Source: Lentinus brumalis (lineage: Eukaryota; Basidiomycota; Agaricomycetes; Polyporales; Polyporaceae). Taken from it: 64,000 nucleotides of DNA. The position numbers were made by a program, and so were the translations under genes. Below, one piece after another: positions 23,370 to 41,829 of the stretch (positions are counted from its first letter, which is position 1; every line of letters starts with the position of its first letter). The notes under the pieces were generated by a model, which worked only from the letters and a program-made list of their open reading frames with translations, was not told the origin of the DNA and searched no databases. Location of the stretch: NCBI GenBank assembly GCA_001792895.1, contig MARA01000001.1, forward strand, positions 806,001-870,000, read 5' to 3'.

Positions 23370-26048
23370 GGGAGCAGAGGGTTCAAACAATATATTTGTG
23401 ACTGAAGGACAGGCGGGACTGTGCGACGGGAGGGAGTAGAAGAGATCCGGACGCGGCGAGTGCCTCGGTTTATATTGCGGGCTCGGGGAGCAGTCCAAAC
23501 TCCGATCTAATGGACCCTGACTCCAAGTATGGCTCCTCCCGTCCTCCACAGCGCGACGCCCATCACGCTGCCTCCTGCGCATCTCGGCTTCCAGGCAACT
23601 ACGACGCTCTCAGCTGCTCTCAACCAGCTCCACGGGTGGATACTGCACAGAAAAGGCTGCGAGGCTGCCCAGCGCATCTCACCCCGACGCATCACATGAA
23701 GCTGTATCTGCAGATTGGGAGCCCCTTTCTGCGCCAGCTCGCCCCCGTGACGGCCTGTGTGATCGACTGCGTCAGCGACGCTGAGCGAGCGACCGCCTGA
23801 GCAAGCAGCTCGCGCCCGGGGGCACGGCGACCAAGACGCGTCCGTGATCGCAAGCTTAATCCCTCTTCGGAATCAAACGCGCTCGCAGCAACGGCAGTCC
23901 TCCTCCTCTGCGTCCGCTGTCTCGACCGTCGGGACCGCTCTCGCCGCCCACCCTTCTCATCGTCGACCTGGTTTCCCTGCCAGGCTCTCGCGGTGTCTCT
24001 CCCGCGTCGGCTGCCATGGTACGATGTCTCGTCGATAAGCCCCAGAGGCTCGGGACCCCCAGCCTCGATCCCTGCTCACATGCCCCTGGAGCGCGTCAGC
24101 GACGACTGTCTGCATTCATTCGCCGAAGCTTGTTCGTGCGCGCCAGCTATCCTCGTTGCAAGCAGGCCCTAGCTTCTTCGGGACGGCTGCATTGTCTCCG
24201 GCCCATCCCCCGTTGGACGTAAGTACTCTAACTTACAAGCTAGCAGCGACTTGGTCAGCAATGATGCACCCGTCGACGCACCACCCCGTCTCGCCCGTTC
24301 TACTCCCGCCGCTCTAGGTTCCCTGCGACGCCCCCATCTTGCCTGTGCTGCCGCATGCCCCCGCGTCCGTCACACGCACGCTTCGCTATGTGAGTCTTGG
24401 CTGTCGAATCTTCGCAGAAAGCGCTGTCCTCCATGTTAGCTCTGCTGCGCACTTCGACGATGGTGCTTGGCCCGGACGACAGCTCGCATCACCCGCTGCC
24501 CTGGCGAATCTCAAACGCCACAGCTAGGGCGTGAGGACGACCATCGTCCCCATGGTCGTCTGAATTTAACCTTACTGAAAACATCGGGCTCCGAGGACTT
24601 TGAGCGCGAAGAGACGATCCGCATCCAATATTCAGGCTTCAAGGTTCACCGGCACCGGCCAGCACGCCACAGACCTTTCACACCGAGGCTCAGGAAGCCG
24701 GTCGGTGCCTTTGCAGCGAAATTTAACCCTATACGCATACGGACAGTCACGGTGAAGCAGTGAAGTGAAGCTTGGAAGGTTCAGGTTTCAGGGTGTCGCA
24801 CGAGCCGAAATACACTCAAGTTCGTATCGTATGTATCAACGCTCACGCGTTCACGCAGTCCAATATTAATCTATTCCAATCTGACGGCACTGCAGTGGAC
24901 ATAGAAGACACCCGTCCGACGACGACGTTCAACACACTGGAATAGCCCATCCCGAGAATCCCGGGTTCGCAAGATACGGCTTCCGCCGCTGCCCAGCCTG
25001 AGCTCGAGCCTGAGCAGGCCGCCGCAGCTGGGGCTTCGATTACTTGCGTATCCTTGTCGTGCCGCGCCACGGGTGCAGCCGACAGCTGCGTCGCACTCAA
25101 TCCTGCCCGTGCCTATCCGGATTCCGGAGAAGAGGAGAACTGGCTCGCGAGCCGCGGTCGTCCACGCCGCCGACGCCACGGAGATACTTGTCTGCAGCTG
25201 CAGATCGACGTGGTACGTACGCTTCTGCTCGTCAGCATAGAACTGCAATGCAGATCCCGGCGGCGCCGGGGGAATAGTCCTGAGCTTGACTCTTGTCATT
25301 TGGTAACATCTGCGCATCCGAGATTCGCGCCCTCCTTTTCCATCTCATACGCGCCGGACAGGGCGCAGTCGGTGGTCATATTGATAACTTTCATGTAACG
25401 AGACCGCCCCACCATAACGATGTGGTGCCATACACAAGTACGATACTATGCTGCACGCATATACGGCCCCCGGGAGGCTTGTACGATCTGGTGTCGCACA
25501 GGCCCCTCAGTCGATTTCACCAGCTGCACGGCGCCGTACGTCGGCTACGCTAGCCACACGCAGCGCGTGTCTCCCAAAGCCGAAATGACCCCTCTCCCCT
25601 TCTTCCACGCGTCGGTAGCGGTGGAGGCAGCGACCAAGTCCGCCGGGTCAGATGCTTTAGTGACCCTCCCAGCCCAAGGGTGGCAAGCTCAGCTTTGCCT
25701 TCACCATGTTGCACTGCTACTGTACTGCTTCCCCGTCAGTTCCCCGCGTAGATGCCTGCTCGGGTACGAGATCATCGCCACATTCTTGGGTGAGGCGATC
25801 TCAGATTGCATTCTTACCGCCGCGTTTGACCGTAGAATATGCTCTACAGCACGCTTTACACGGGGCACCAGATTATTGCCTCTCTGCCAGCTCCGCATGA
25901 GGCTAACTATGGCTGCACGGGTGTGGTACATCAATTGAGGGCTTTACTGAGTGATCGTCCTCCACCACAACAGACCGTGTGCTCAGGCCTCAGAGCCTCA
26001 AGAAATTGATTCTCGTGTCAAGACAAGCTCGTGTGCGATACAACGTTC
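23370..26048. other. Intergenic, no gene recognised
   Basis: About 2.7 kb between the 5' end of the preceding gene and the 3' end of ATG22. Overlapping frames up to 172 codons (25420-25938 plus, 25317-24871 minus) show no domain, and their composition looks like GC-driven noise. No repeat family, tRNA or ncRNA was recognised. Confidence 0.5.
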
Positions 26049-28609
26049 CTATGTCTTCACGGGTACGGCGTCCACGAACGCGTCGCGCTTAGCTTCGGCC
26101 AGAATGAACTCTGCGCACTCCTTCCGGCTCTTCTCCACGTCGACGAAGTAGAGGAAGATGGTGCTTAGCGCGCCCCTGTGTGCGAAGAAACGTTCAATCA
26201 GGGGGGCCGCTCGGTCAGAACAAGAGCAGGAAGGCCCGAGAAGCGGGGCACAGACGCACAGTGTGAAGAGGAACACGAAGGGGTAGTTGTCGTTGTTCCC
26301 GGACGCGGTGATGATCGCGGAGGAGACGAGTGGGCCGATGAACGCGGACGTCTTGCCGACCACGGAGAACAGCGCGAAGAACAGGAACCTGCAAGAGCGA
26401 GCGGCGGTGCATGCGTGAGTACTGGTACAGATCAGCTCGACTGAACTGTGGGATGCACGCGTACATCTGTGGCAGAGGGGAGACTTCGCTGATCATGGTC
26501 TGACTGTACGCATACCAGGGACAGACCATCAGGCCATAGTACGCCTGGTATAACCTGCGCGACACACGGTAGCATCAGCATGGAGTCGCGAAAGGCGTGG
26601 ATGAGTATGTAGTACCAAATCTCCCAAACATGTTTAAACCCAAACTTATCCGTGTGGATGCCGATGAGTCCCCAAACGGTGAGGAGCAGGATCCAGAACA
26701 CGTTGAAGCAGAGCATCTGCATTCAGCCAGAGCGAAATGATGTCTTCAGTCAGCCTCTTCTGAGTTCTCGTAAGACTACTTCAAAAAACGCACCGTCTTC
26801 GTCGAAATTCGCCAGCGCTTCTGCACGAGCCAGAACAAACTGTTCCCGGGTACAGGGTTAGCCTCAAGCACGCAGACAACACGAGCCCCGCGGACTCCGG
26901 AGCGGAAGAAGGTAGATATAGACATACTAGATTCCAAGACCCTGCGTTACGATGCCGACGATCAGGAGGAGGGTGAGCTGAAGCGTCGAGTATGACACCA
27001 CGCTGGCGTAGTGCGACGTCTAGGTCAGCACTAGGCTCTGCCGCAACGGGGATGAAGCCGCGCACCTGTTCTGCAGCGTTCCTATCACAGTGCTAAAGAG
27101 AGTTGGCGTGAGTATGGTCGCAGCGCTCGGCACCCGGTGAGCAACCCACACTGTCGTGTTTAGCACATCGCCCCTGCGCGCGTGGTGAGCAAGCCGTTAC
27201 TGTGTCCGAAGGGCTCGAGCGCACGAGGGTGACATACATGAGAAAGTAGAAGATCAGGTACAAAAAGGTCTGCTTGAGCCTCATGCACTCGCGGAACGCC
27301 ACGAAGGTCTGCTTGAAGCCGATCGTGAGCATGGACGCGCCTCCAGGTAGGGCGAGACCTGGGCGCCGCTTCTCGAGGAAGAACCACGGCAGCGCGCACA
27401 ACACTGCAACCAGGTTTCTCAGCGATACGGGACGGGGCCTGTATGTGAGCTGACGTACGCCAGACACCGCCAGAGAAAGCAATCAGTACGCTGAATGCCT
27501 TGGTGTTGTTCTCGGTACTGGTATCAGACTTGAGGCCCTTGAGGATACCGACCATAATCGCGAGAATGATGATTTCGCCGGCGGAGCAGATAGCGAATGA
27601 GACGTTAGATATCCTGTTTCGCTCTAAGGACTCGAAATTGGCGTGCTCCTCGGGCCTGCATGAAGGAATTGAGTATACATCGACGCCAGGCGGGACGATT
27701 CGCCTACGTTTTGTCTCCAGCTGCGACCTCGGTTTCGGAGTCTTGCACCTCTGCGAGGTCTCGTGCAAGTCCCGGGAAGGCCGCCGTCCAGAACGTAAGT
27801 GCACACTGGCGGACGGTCAACATGAGACTCGACACATTCACATCCTAACCTTCAGGACGCACTTGGTAGGTGATCACTGTAGATGACAGATTCGTCAGAA
27901 GACGTCACACAAGGTAAATTGTTATACATGAGCGACCACTCACAGCCAAGAATGTACAAGGCAACGCCTGCTTCCCATCTAGACGGGTCCTCGACCCCTA
28001 GCCATGCGAACGAAACGCCGACGGCTAGGATGGTGAAGAAAATGGTGATGTTTGGTCTACAAGATAGCGCGTTCGATCGAACACGAAGGTGAGTCCCGAC
28101 ATGCACACGTACCTCCAGGTTCCATAGTCCGCCCAGGCGCCGATCATGAGCAAGACCACGGCTTGCAGGGCAAAGCTGATTCCGTTGGTGAGTAGCACGA
28201 TCGAATTCACTAGAGTTAACCACAACGTCAACACAGCGTGACATGCTTGACACGAGAACACACTGCACCATCGCGGACCCGGCCAAGGTATGGCAACACG
28301 CAGTCTGTGCCTGCGCCGCAAGGGGCAGTGAACGGTGGTTGGCTGGGATCGTACCCTGCCAAGAAGAGGAGATTCTGGAACTGCGAAGGCCCGAAGTTGA
28401 ATCCGGAGAGGCCGTTGTTCCCCTGTGCATCCCGGTCATGATCAGGTTTGACTTGTTGTAATCGCAATCAAACCCAAGCTCACAATGTAATAGACATAGA
28501 AGGCCCAGAGCTCGACCCTCGTGGTCGTCCACCGCCGGGGTCCCGAGGCTGAATCCTCCTCCCGCACAGTGATGTTACAGTCTTCGGCGACCTTCTCCTT
28601 CTCGGACAT
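26049..28609 (-). CDS. ATG22: ATG22-like vacuolar amino-acid exporter (MFS)
   Basis: Membrane transporter of the vacuole that returns amino acids to the cytosol after autophagic breakdown. The first exon (from 28609) gives MSEKEKVAEDCNITVREEDS and WTTTRVELWAFYVYYI. The next exon is the family hallmark GNNGLSGFNFGPSQFQNLLF. Further exons hold NSIVLLTNGISFALQAVVLL, FTILAVGVSFAWLGVEDP, TFWTAAFPGLARDLAEVQ, ERNRISNVSFAICSAGEIII, GFKQTFVAFRECMRLKQTFL, GDVLNTT joined to VIGTLQN, TLQLTLLLIVGI, and a last exon STIFLYFVDVEKSRKECAEF ending DAVPVKT at 26049. At least nine short introns, all placed by GT-AG and family order. About 12 membrane helices expected. Divergent from MIC60, with 714 bases between the two starts. 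Confidence 0.9.
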
Positions 28610-29323
28610 GGTTCAGGACAACGAGGACGTTGAAAATGTCCTCCGATGACGCCGTATTTTCACCCAGCGTCCAAAGTGTCAACCATATTGGCATACCTGG
28701 CGACGAGGGTGGTGCGCAGTGAGATAACAGTTTTCCCGAGTTTCGGCACCGGAAAGAGGCCGATAAGAGTTCCTCGTTAAGTCAATCAGTCGATTGCATC
28801 CTCTCTCAAGTTCCTCTCTATTCACGCAGGCTTCATTGTAGAGGTGCGAGGTGCGAGGAGACGTCGACGAGTGGGTTTGCTCAAGATCAATGTATGGCTA
28901 ATCGCGGGAAGTTTATTCTTTTCTTTCAGGCGCTTATATATTTCTGATTCGGTCTCCCGGGCCTCTGGGTCTTATGTGAAAACTCGCGTGGCACTTGCAA
29001 CAACTCACCGCAAGTATAAGTATCGAGCGTACACCTGGGGAGAGTCAAGACGACCGGGCGGCAGCACAATCTGCATACTAATTGGTGGACTGCAACAATA
29101 AATACTGTCGCATGGATCTCATCACTTACTTATAAGTACTTGTAGTAATGGTCGATAAGAAGTTGTCATGATTCATACTAGTATGATTATGGGTTGAATA
29201 TACAAAACCCGATTTCTCCCGACCGCGGCGCTCCTCGCCGACCTCGTCGAGCATCCGCGTCTGCTCACTGTTCAACACATCCCCGACACCACGTCGGTCC
29301 CCGCCACGCTACACTAGTCGCGC
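28610..29323. promoter_or_regulatory. Divergent promoter region ATG22 / MIC60
   Basis: 714 bases between two start codons pointing away from each other, so it must serve both promoters. It is more AT-rich than surrounding coding DNA, especially 28890-29210. No specific transcription-factor site is asserted. Confidence 0.5.
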
Positions 29324-31490
29324 ATGTTGCGTGCTCTTCCCGTCTCGAGGGCAGTAGGCGCACCTTCGGGCAGGGCTGCCGTTCGGGTCGTCCGTCGCGT
29401 GAGTCCCGGTCAGCTACGTCTACCGCATGTTCTGACTCTCCGCACAGCGGTTTGCGACTGAGCCGCCCCCAACGCCGCCCAAGAAAAAGAAAAGCGTCGT
29501 CCGCAGGCTGGTCTTGTACACCACCGCCGGTGTCTCGACCTTTTACGTCGGCAGCGCCTTCGTCTCCTTCCAGGTTCCCCCATACCGCGACTTCTTCGTC
29601 GAGAACGTCCCTCTGGGCGCATCCTTCCTCCAGTATGCCGAAGACCACGAATGGGACACCCTCACCGTGAACGACGTCATCGAGTCGGGCAAGAATGTCG
29701 TCGTCATCTCAAAGGAGCACTTCGACCGCTTGGTCGCAAGGTTCAGCGGGGAGGGGCTGGAAAAGACGAAGGAGCGGGCGGCGGAGGCCATCGAGCACGG
29801 GAAGGAGAGGGTCAAGTCTATCACCGAGAGGGCCAAGACGACGGTCGAGCGGAGCGAGGCGAAGGTCTACGAGAAGGGCGCGAAAGCGGCAGCCATTGCC
29901 AGGCACCAGTCCGTCCAGTTTTCTGAGGGCGTCGAGGATCTCGTCCGCAAGGCAGAGGCGGCACTTGCAGACAAGCCCATTGACACGCTCCCCGAAGCCA
30001 CGACCACCCCGCGCAGCCCACCCCGTCTCCTCCGGACACTGTTCCCCCGCGGACGAACGACGAGGAGACTGTCCTGCGGGAGTCGCATGTCTACGACGCG
30101 CCGCTTCCTGTTGGTTTCGAGCCTCCGCCGGGCTACACTCGTCCAAGACCCCCGCCGAAGCCTGCACCGGAGGCGAAGCCGGAGTCTGTGAAGTCCGAGT
30201 CCACGCCCCCACCTCCGCCACCTCCCGCCCCTCTCCCGCTCGTTGCCCCCGCTGTGTCAGAGTTCAGCGCGTCTGAGCCGATCATCGCGCAGCTCGCGAC
30301 CGTCATCGACGACCTCGCCTCGTATCTCAACACGAACCCCACGGCGGCGGAGAAGGCGCGCGACATCCTCGACACGGCCAAGATCGACCTCACGCAGCTC
30401 GCTGGCCGCATCGACGACATCAAGGCGGCGGAGGCGAAGAAGCTCGAGGCGTCGCTGGACGAGCAGGCACGCGAGTGCATGCAGTCGCTGCTGGAGCTCG
30501 AGATGCAGGCGCAGGACAAGCTGGACAGCCAGGAGGACAGCTTCCGCAAGTTCTTCGAGCAGGAGCGCGCGAAGCTGATCCAGGAGTACCGCCAGAAGCT
30601 CGAGCTCGAGCTGCAGACCCAGAGCGAGATCATCAACGAGCGGTGCGTGTCTCTCTGGGCTTGTTGGGGTGATACCTTTACTCATTCCACGCGTCTCATA
30701 GCCTGAAAGCCGAAGTGATTGCACAGGGCATCGAGCTGCAACGGCGCTGGATCCGCGAGATCAAGATGCGCGTCGAGCAGGAGCGCGGCGGCCGTCTTGC
30801 CAAGCTCGACGAGATCGCGACGAACCTTAAGCGTCTCGAGCGCGTCGCACTGGACAACTCCGCCTACCTCGACGAGAACATCCGCGTGCACGCGCTCTGG
30901 TCCGCGTTCCGCGCCGTGCACCACGCCGTCGAGTCGCCGGAGCGCAAACCGTTCCGCGAGGAGCTCCGTGTGCTTCGCCACGTCGCCGCGGCGCGCGAGG
31001 ACCCCATCGTCACTGCTGCACTCGAAACCCTCGAAGCGTCGGACGTGCCTGACATCGGCGTCGAGCCCCTCGCTGACTTGACGAACTGGTTCTCATCCTC
31101 GGTCGCGCCCCGCGTGTCGAGCGTCGCGCTGGTCCCCGACCAGAATGCCGGCGTTCTGTCATACCTCGCATCGAACCTGTTCTCGTCCTTCCGCTTCCAG
31201 AGGCATGGCCTTGTACCTGGGTCGGATGTGCTCAGTGTTTTGGCGCGAGCGGAGTACTACCTCAATGAGAAGGACCTAGATAGCGCCGCGCGTGAGCTCA
31301 ATCAGCTCAGGGGGCCTGCGAAGGTACTCCTTACTGACTGGTTGGACGCTGCCCGCAAGCGGTTGGAGGTGCTGCAGGCACTACAGGTACGTAGCACCCA
31401 CCGCGTGAGTTGCCTCATGACACTGACCCACTTGACTAGGTCGTTGAGGCGGAGGCCACCCTTGCATCGCTCCTGGTGGTACAGGACTAG
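29324..31490 (+). CDS. MIC60: MICOS subunit MIC60 (mitofilin)
   Basis: Core subunit of the MICOS complex, anchored in the mitochondrial inner membrane, which forms crista junctions. Exon 1 (29324-29398) encodes a basic presequence, MLRALPVSRAVGAPSGR. Exon 2 (29448-30642) continues RFATEPPPTPPKKKKSVVRR, a single helix VLYTTAGVSTFYVGSAFVSF, PYRDFFVENVPLG, a helical Lys/Glu-rich region, a Pro-rich linker and a long coiled coil. Exons 3 (30702-31386) and 4 (31440-31490) hold the C-terminal mitofilin signature with LWSAFRAVHHAVE, VLSYLASNLFSSFRF and LARAEYYLNEKDLDSAAREL. Exon 2 is one base short of the phase needed to join exon 3, and the frame visibly changes near 30010-30025, so one base is missing there; with it the protein is 668 residues. 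Confidence 0.93.
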
Positions 31491-31889
31491 ACTCTACGTA
31501 GCTAATAGTACTAGATTACAGCACTAAGCACCGTGCAAGCATACTTGCTCTCGGACTCCAGCCCACCATCCCCCTGACACCACAAGCGTTGGGTAAGATA
31601 TACACACGCTGCAAGCTCGTATGGAAACCGTTCTTCAGGTAAGCTCTAGCGGGAGGCGACGGACTCATCGGTACACCTACAGTGCAGTCTACCTAGGCGA
31701 TCTATTTCCCCCGAACACCATGCACTTACACCTTACACATCCCTGCGCATATGACTGAGTCGTAATTCCCCGCACCAAACGAAGTATGACACCACCTCCC
31801 GGGGCCGTATATGCGTGCCGCGCCCGAGACACAAACGTATCCTTATTATGACGATCAAAACATAGATGACACAATTGCCCTCACAAGTT
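31491..31889. other. Convergent 3' flanks, nothing recognised
   Basis: About 400 bases between MIC60 and the stop of the convergent coiled-coil gene. No feature beyond presumed 3' UTRs. Confidence 0.5.
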
Positions 31890-33155
31890 CTACTGATGAA
31901 AGCCGCCGTTCGGGTATGCTCCAACAGGTGGCGACACCGATGGGGGCGGGCTTACTCCTACAGCTGCAGCCCCGAGTCCACCCATCAGCGCGCACTCACA
32001 GATGACCTGCGCTCGCCTCACGACGGTCTGCACATTCTCCGTCGAGACCCCACTGGGGCCTGGGGGACCCCGCGAGACCTTGACCAACCCGGGGAACACT
32101 GTCGCGCCCACGCGGTCTGGCTCCCCCCTCTCCGTCTTGTGGCAGCGTTTCACCAGTTCGATCTGGCGCGGATTCATCGTGCTCGCGACGTCCGGCACGA
32201 ACGCGCGGTAAAACGCGTCGACGGTGCTGCCTGAGCTTGATGGCGCGCCGTGCAGCATGCGCGAGAACTCATACGCGGCCTCGAGGACTGTGTAGATGCC
32301 GCCGCTGGCGGTGCTCTTGTCGATGCTCTTGTCGGTGCCGTCGAGCGCGAGGACCTTGGCGAGGTTCTCCATGTTCTCGCAGAGGAAGAAGATGGACATG
32401 TCGACCGAGCATGACTCGACCGCTGCGGTGAAGGTCTGGCGCCGCCACACCGCTGCGACAGTTGGGTCTCCTGCACGGGATTGGATAGCTCTCAACAAGT
32501 GTTGTAGGTACACTTGAATACCACGTACGAGAGAAGATGTGCTCATGAATGCGCGTGAGCTGGATGTTCGCTTCGGGAGAGTCGGTGACAATCAGGCAAT
32601 TGATGATGCCCTCGGCGATGGTCTTCGAGACAGCATGACGGAGCAGACTCTGGATCTGGATACCGGTAGGGTTGGGCGCACCAGGATTGAGCTCGGGTGG
32701 ATCGTCGTCGAAGACATCCGTGAGTGCAGCGTGTCGGAGGATGTTCAGCGGTGCGGGGGTGTACGTATGACGTCCGCGGCCCATCGGTTGATCTGCCTCT
32801 CCAGGGCTGAAGCAGCGTTCTGTTCCTCCCGTTCATACAATGGCCGTCATGAATAGCATGCGAGGACGCACCTTGATGGAAAAGTCGTCTACAGAGTTGC
32901 CGCCGAGCTTGCTCACTCCGATATGGCTGTTCTGGTTCGTCCCTCGAGCAGTGCGATCCGGTCTTTGAGGAGCGCGACCTGCTTCTCCTGCTCCTGCAGC
33001 TGAATTCGTTGCTCCTCGACTTTCTCGTGCGCAATACGCTGGGAAGGTGTCAACTACAGTTCACAAGGCCCAACTCGTGCGTAACTCACAAAGTTCGTGA
33101 GAGCATAGCGGTATTGCTCCCCCGAGACCACATCCGGCTGTCCTTGGTATGCCAT
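31890..33155 (-). CDS. Coiled-coil protein conserved in basidiomycetes
   Basis: Function not recognised. Exon 1 (from ATG 33155, MAYQGQPDVVSG) leads to EQYRYALTNF. Exon 2 is a coiled coil (RIAHEKVEEQRIQLQEQEKQ, VALLKDRIALLEG) followed by TNQNSHIGVSKLGGNSVDDF. Exon 3 has ALERQINRWAADVIRTPAP, GIQIQSLLRHAVSKTIAEGI and INCLIVTDSPEANIQLTRIH. The last exon starts DPTVAAVWRRQTFTAAVESC and ends near 31890 with a Gly/Pro-rich tail (AYPNGGFHQ). Two single-base deletions must be assumed: at the C4 run 33120-33123 and near 32939-32943. The N-terminal coiled coil plus helical C-terminal region recalls scaffold or tethering proteins, but no homology to a named complex is claimed. Confidence 0.75.
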
Positions 33156-33601
33156 CGATCTGGCGTGTTATGCCAGTTGGTTATCAGCAAGTCGGGGTAT
33201 TGGAGAGCAGCAGAGTATGAGGGGAAGGACGTGGTCGTGAGGGGTGCATGGCAGAAATGAGGCGTTCGACCGAAGACATGATGATCGTCACTGACACACA
33301 GCCGCTGCCCTAATGCCAACCGCAGTGGCACTGCTTGCGGTGCCGGTGAGTACTTGGTGTATGATCGTCCTAAGACGTACAGCACACCTGATTACATTCA
33401 TGCCCTTGATACCAGAGCAAATGGGTTGCAATATATCACACAGCGTGGACCGTCGAGCGATCATGTACATATGCATGCATGCAAGGACCAACAGCCGCAA
33501 CTAATTGGGCTGTCTATCTATGATTCCCAGTGTACAATGTACGATCCAAGATATCTCCTAGACACACATTCAAAGCTACTTTTCGACAGGGAATAGGATA
33601 G
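33156..33601. other. Intergenic, nothing recognised
   Basis: About 450 bases holding the presumed promoter of the coiled-coil gene and the 3' flank of the ABC transporter gene. No feature supported. Confidence 0.45.
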
Positions 33602-39478
<5,877 letters not shown>

Positions 39479-41829
39479 CGCGGTGCTGGTGATGGCCTGG
39501 GGTTCGCCGCTGGTGTTCACTGCACACACGCGGACGTGAGGGCTCTTGGGAAGTTGCACATCGCGTTAAGCGACGAGGAACGGTGTATTTCCGCGAGGCC
39601 TCAGCTCAGCCCTGCACGCGCCGAGCGGGTCGCACGGGCTTCGCTGCTGACCCGTGCCCCAGCTGCCCACAAAGATTCACAGCCCGCGAGCTTGTCTGGC
39701 CAGCCATGGGGGTTGCTCTGCGGATTCGGCCATTTCGAACCATGTCCTCGCGATCAGCTTGCGGCCGTGAGCACGCCACGTTGTTCGATGTCCTCGCCGA
39801 CTCGCATCGCGCCCGCATCAATCACAATGTTCGACTCTGCTTTGTACATACTCCGTACATAATGGAAGGCTATAGCTTATCTCGCCGACAACGGGTCGAT
39901 CGTCGCTCCTTTCTCTGCCAACGTCATCCCGCTCCGGAGGTCGCGCAGAGATGCACTTGCCGGGTTTGCAAGGCTCGTGGTGGGGGCGAGGTCGACGAGG
40001 AGCGTGCTTGACGTCAAGCGCAACACGTTCTTCCGCTCAGGCGCGGCGGCATACTGGCGGCGCGCCCTGGTCCTCCACTTGGGCGGGGTTTCCAGTGCCA
40101 GGGAGAGACGTCCGATGTCGGCATCATCGCAATGTCCGTCCAGACTTTGACGTCAATGGCATCGATAGCACGGCGTATCCTGTCGACTCGAAGCTTGTGG
40201 AACAGTCATCGAGGCTCGGATAACGATATCGGTGGGCAAAGGGTGGCCGACAATTGCTTTCTGACTCCTGAGTGCGTTGATCACCGAATGGCTCGGAATG
40301 GATCCTCTTTTCTGTGCTGCCTGCAATTTATGTATCAGCGTCTGGCGAGAGGTCGTTGTCGAAATTTCAACGAGATTCCGCGGAAGCCACAACCCTCGAA
40401 GTTTGCAAGAATCCGAGTCCACCAAAACGCAGCCAAGCTCCACTTGGCCGTGTAGACGAGACACTTCAAGCGTTTATTCTGTGCTTCGACCGAAAACTGG
40501 ATGGTGCCGACAGTGCGGAAGTCAAGGAAGTTTTCGGTTCCTCGGAAAAGACGTCGCTCAGGCCCAGGGCTCAATCTTGACCGACTACAGGGCCAGGACA
40601 AGGTTGCCGTGGACTTGCCTGCAGGTGTTCTGTCGGAGCCCTCGCATACTTGACCGATCCCAGGCAGCACGACAAGGACACTAAGTCCTCGAGAGTCACA
40701 AGAGACGCATCACATTCGCTTCGGCGGGTCGACGGATAGACAGGCACATTGCGCGGACGGGTGGAAGTAGAAACAGTCGGGGCATAGAACCGCGCAAGTC
40801 CACTTCCACCACTCTCGTCGTTGCTCGGTCTTATGGCCTGAAGACGAGTCTTGATTGGGATACAGATTGTACGCAATTACGTGGTATGACGCTGCGGTGG
40901 ATGAGTTCATAGGGATTTTCCTCCGCATTCCAGCGTACAGGTGGTTATCACCGAGACAAGACGGATCCCGCGAGAAACTTCGGCGTGCCAAGGTTGATGA
41001 AGTACGACTTACCTAAGTAGGTCCTCCCTCCATACGCAATGTCAAGAAGCAGGGGCAGCGGTCCCCGGAGCGATAATCTAAAGAAGGCTTGCGTGCATCA
41101 GTCCGGCAACAGAGGGTGAGGACGTACCGGGGCCGACGAGTGTCCATTTGTCACGACACGGCTGCCAACCTGAGGCCTGAGGCCGGATCATGGCTATGTT
41201 CCTTGAGGTCGACCTGCTCAGCAGATGTCTGACGAGACAAACCCTGGGAAGGAAGTATGCCATAGGACGAGCATGGGCGAATGAGGCAATACTGTGAAAC
41301 GCAGGGTGGGCGGCGCAGTGCGGGGGACGCGTCTGTGTGGGGAAGACGCGCCCCGATGTGTGGCATTTGCCCTGGATGGATGGCACATTTCTGGGAATTA
41401 GATGGTCGTCGTGCGAGGCCCTGAGCGCGCTGTCCTATAAACTGCGGGGACGGCTGGGGAAGCGGTTGCCGTAACTGTTTCGGTGGTCAGCTGGACGCCG
41501 CGAGGTGACGCGCGCGAGGCATTTAAGGGGCGCACCGAGCTGGGTAGGATCTCCTCCTCACTGCTGCCGGCGACGACCTCGAGGGTTTGCACATCGTGTA
41601 GCACGACGAAGAAGAACATAGACGCGATCAGCGAATCACCGCGAGGGCATACGGTACAGCCGGCGCGCGCTCCGATCTCGCTAAATACTGCACCACTTCG
41701 TCACTCCTGCCTTCGTTCATCTCTTTAATTCTGCCACCACCATCCCCGACAAGCTTTCGTGCAATCATCGCTTACCGTCTCTGTCGCCCCCACCCAAGCT
41801 TTTCTTATTGAACTACTCAGTATACCCCG
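39479..41829. promoter_or_regulatory. Divergent intergenic region ABCC / trehalase
   Basis: About 2.35 kb between the starts of two divergent genes. Scattered short frames show no domain. The last 300 bases before the trehalase start are pyrimidine-rich on the plus strand. One AGGGG pentamer, the core of the yeast stress-response element, is at 41526-41530; a single pentamer is weak evidence of stress control. Confidence 0.45.

Noticed and set aside
25420..25938. 172-codon plus-strand frame upstream of ATG22's 3' end
   Set aside because: Cys/Arg-rich without any motif; no secreted-protein or hydrophobin cysteine pattern.
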